Shown here: one piece after another, positions 62,311 through 64,000 of the stretch
Numbering within the stretch: the stretch's first letter is position 1
Layout of the letters: every line of letters begins with the position of its first letter
Origin: Kriegella aquimaris
GTDB lineage: Bacteria; Bacteroidota; Bacteroidia; Flavobacteriales; Flavobacteriaceae
NCBI RefSeq assembly: GCF_900103215.1
Contig: NZ_FNGV01000002.1
Span: forward strand, 62,001-126,000
Direction: 5' to 3'
DNA: 64,000 nucleotides
Position numbers and translations under genes: made by a program
The notes under the pieces: generated by a model
The model's input: only the letters and a program-made list of their open reading frames with translations
What the model was told of the DNA's origin: nothing
The model's database searches: none

Positions 62311-64000
62311 ATGTTAAAGCATAATATTTTCCTTTTTCTAAGGAACATAAAAAAAAACAAAAGTACTTTTCTGATTAATACCATGGGTCTGGGGGTGGGT
62401 ATTGCTTCTTTCTTGGTATTGGCACTGTATGTTTACAACGACCTCACCTATAATCATTTTCATGAGAATATTTCCAATATCTATAGGGTTCGTGAAGGGG
62501 AAAGTTCTATGACCAAAGGTCTTTTGCTGCCCCAAATGATAAAAGAAATTCCGGAAATAGAAAATGGAACGCGCATTTTCGATTGGGAAGGGTTTCGCAT
62601 AAGCTATTAAGACGTGGCATTCCTTGAAAACATCTACTACGTAGACGATGGATTTTTCTCGGTATTTACTTTTCCGTTTACAGAGGGCTCTGCCCAAAAT
62701 GCGATAGAAGACAAATACGGTGTTGTCATAAGTAAGACATTTGCGAAAAAATATTTTGGAAGCGATTCCGCCATTGACAAACAGCTTCGAATTAAATATG
62801 ATGATATATTCCTCACTGTTAAAGGGGTGGTTGATATACCTGAGAACTCTTCCGTAAAATTTGACATTGTTGCGTCTTATGAAATGGGAGAAGAAATTTC
62901 TCCGTGGATCAAAGATGTTCACGATTGGTACAATACCTTTTCTATAACCTACGTGCAGTTGAAGGATGGCGCCAATGCTGAGGATGTTAAAGATAAACTA
63001 CAACGTATTGTAATTGAAAATTTCCTTCCCGTGGGTGAGAATAAAACCGATTTGAATCTACTGCCTTTTAGTGAATACCACGCGGCGGAAGAATCGAACC
63101 AGACTCTGATTATTATTTTAGCCATCATCGCTCTAGGGATTATTGGCATTGCAATTGTCAATTTTATAAATCTCACTATAACCAATTCTTTGGTGCGAAT
63201 TAAGGAAATTGGCATTAAAAGAGTGCATGGGGCTACTCGGCAAAATTTATTCCAGCAAATAAATGACCGAATCTCTAATGGTAAGTTTTATAGCCTTAAT
63301 TTTTGGGATTGTAATGGTTGTTTTACTTCTTCCAACTTTTAATCGCCTGTTTGAGACCGATTTACAGTTTAACCCTATTCAGAATACTTTGTTATTGTGG
63401 GTTTTGGTTATAATTTGGGGTATTGTCGGCCTACTTTCCGGTTTGATTCCCGCTTTATTCTGGTCTCGAAGTAAGTTGATCCAAAGTCTTCATGGCAACT
63501 TATTTCCGGTAAATAAAAAATCAGTCTCCAGGCATTCGTTGATTGTTATACAATTTGTGATAGCGATTGTACTTATTTCCGGGACTTTTATGATTCGGAA
63601 ACAGATTGATTTTATGCTTCAAAAGGATCCTAAATTTGATGATGAGAATGTGATTGCTGTGCAAACGGATAGCTGGCAGTATGAGAATCTTGAAGAGGCC
63701 TCCCGAAATTTAAAAAGAATCTCCGAAGAATTAGAGGCAAATCCTTTTGTAGAATCGGTTAGTTTCTCTGGAAGCATTCCTGGGGACTACGACGAGAATT
63801 ACAATGGTTTTTACCCAGAAGGTTCAAGCACGGCTGAGCGTATGTTTCTTAGAAAGGCGTATGTTGGCCAGAACTATTTTAAAACGATGGGAATAGATTT
63901 TTTAAACGGCTCTGGTTTTGACCAAGCCATCACAGCTGTTAAAAATAGCGTCGTTTTAAATAAAAAGGCCATGGAAGAGTTGGGTTTCACGGAAGCCACA
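62311..64000 (+). pseudogene. ABC transporter permease P7, broken by a stop codon and a frameshift; runs off the window
   Basis: The frame opens with MLKHNIFLFLRNIKKN and matches the paralogues, but meets TAA at 62608-62610 after RISY. The same frame then continues in family sequence (DVAFLENIYYVDDGFF) through the coupling motif RIKEIGIKRVHG up to about 63258. There the match shifts by one base: after QQI the family reading resumes in the next frame as MTESLMVSFIALIFGI and stays open to the window end. An extra A in the ATAAATG stretch (63258-63265) explains the shift. Two separate lesions argue for a decayed gene rather than one sequencing slip, although a poor assembly cannot be excluded. 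The last part lies outside the window. Confidence 0.85.

Overview
ORGANISM. The window looks like a chromosomal piece of a marine-type Flavobacteriaceae (Bacteroidota). It is AT-rich and has a SusC/SusD pair, many lipoproteins with a Bacteroidota-type lipobox, exact TAnnTTTG -7 promoter elements, a large TolC/HlyD/FtsX-type ABC cluster, and the order pdxA-yceD-rpmF-fabH-accB-accC. No rRNA, tRNA, CRISPR array, transposase or phage gene was seen. LAYOUT. (1) 1-8756, sugar-related accessory genes: a Gfo/Idh/MocA oxidoreductase cut by the window edge, a Kelch-repeat lipoprotein, a lipoprotein of the AGE/cellobiose 2-epimerase family, a TauE/SafE permease, and divergently a sodium:solute symporter with a DUF5009/NagX-like membrane acyltransferase. 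(2) 8833-15272, core metabolism: a DUF2237 protein, riboflavin synthase divergent from pdxA, then yceD-rpmF-fabH-accB-accC. (3) 15564-21902: a DAO-family FAD oxidoreductase; a minus-strand set of a membrane-anchored TIR protein, a CsgG-like secreted protein and a small lipoprotein; then a sugar-acid dehydratase of the IlvD/Edd family followed directly by a GreA-like small protein. (4) 21972-28723: an Lrp/AsnC regulator divergent from a five-gene set of ethanolamine-type permease, glutamine-synthetase-like ligase, iron alcohol dehydrogenase, PuuD-like gamma-glutamyl hydrolase and aldehyde dehydrogenase. I read this as a complete gamma-glutamylation route for an amino alcohol, most simply ethanolamine to glycine. 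(5) 29132-36790: SusC, SusD, a metallophosphoesterase and an alkaline-phosphatase-superfamily enzyme, with a 55-codon ORF on the opposite strand in the gap. (6) 36808-40177: DUF5996, two pirins and a Crp/Fnr regulator. (7) 40211-64000: a histidine kinase and NtrC-type response regulator divergent from tolC-hlyD-ABC ATPase, followed by at least seven tandem ABC permease paralogues of about 800 residues. The seventh is broken by a stop codon and a frameshift. WHAT STANDS OUT. The amino-alcohol glutamylation operon with two operator-like palindromes in its control region; the TIR/CsgG/lipoprotein set; seven permease genes behind a single ATPase gene, with modular hairpin repeats in the gaps between them; and several strong palindromes (1248-1279, 43140-43168) in control positions. 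All functions are read from sequence motifs and context; none was checked against a database.
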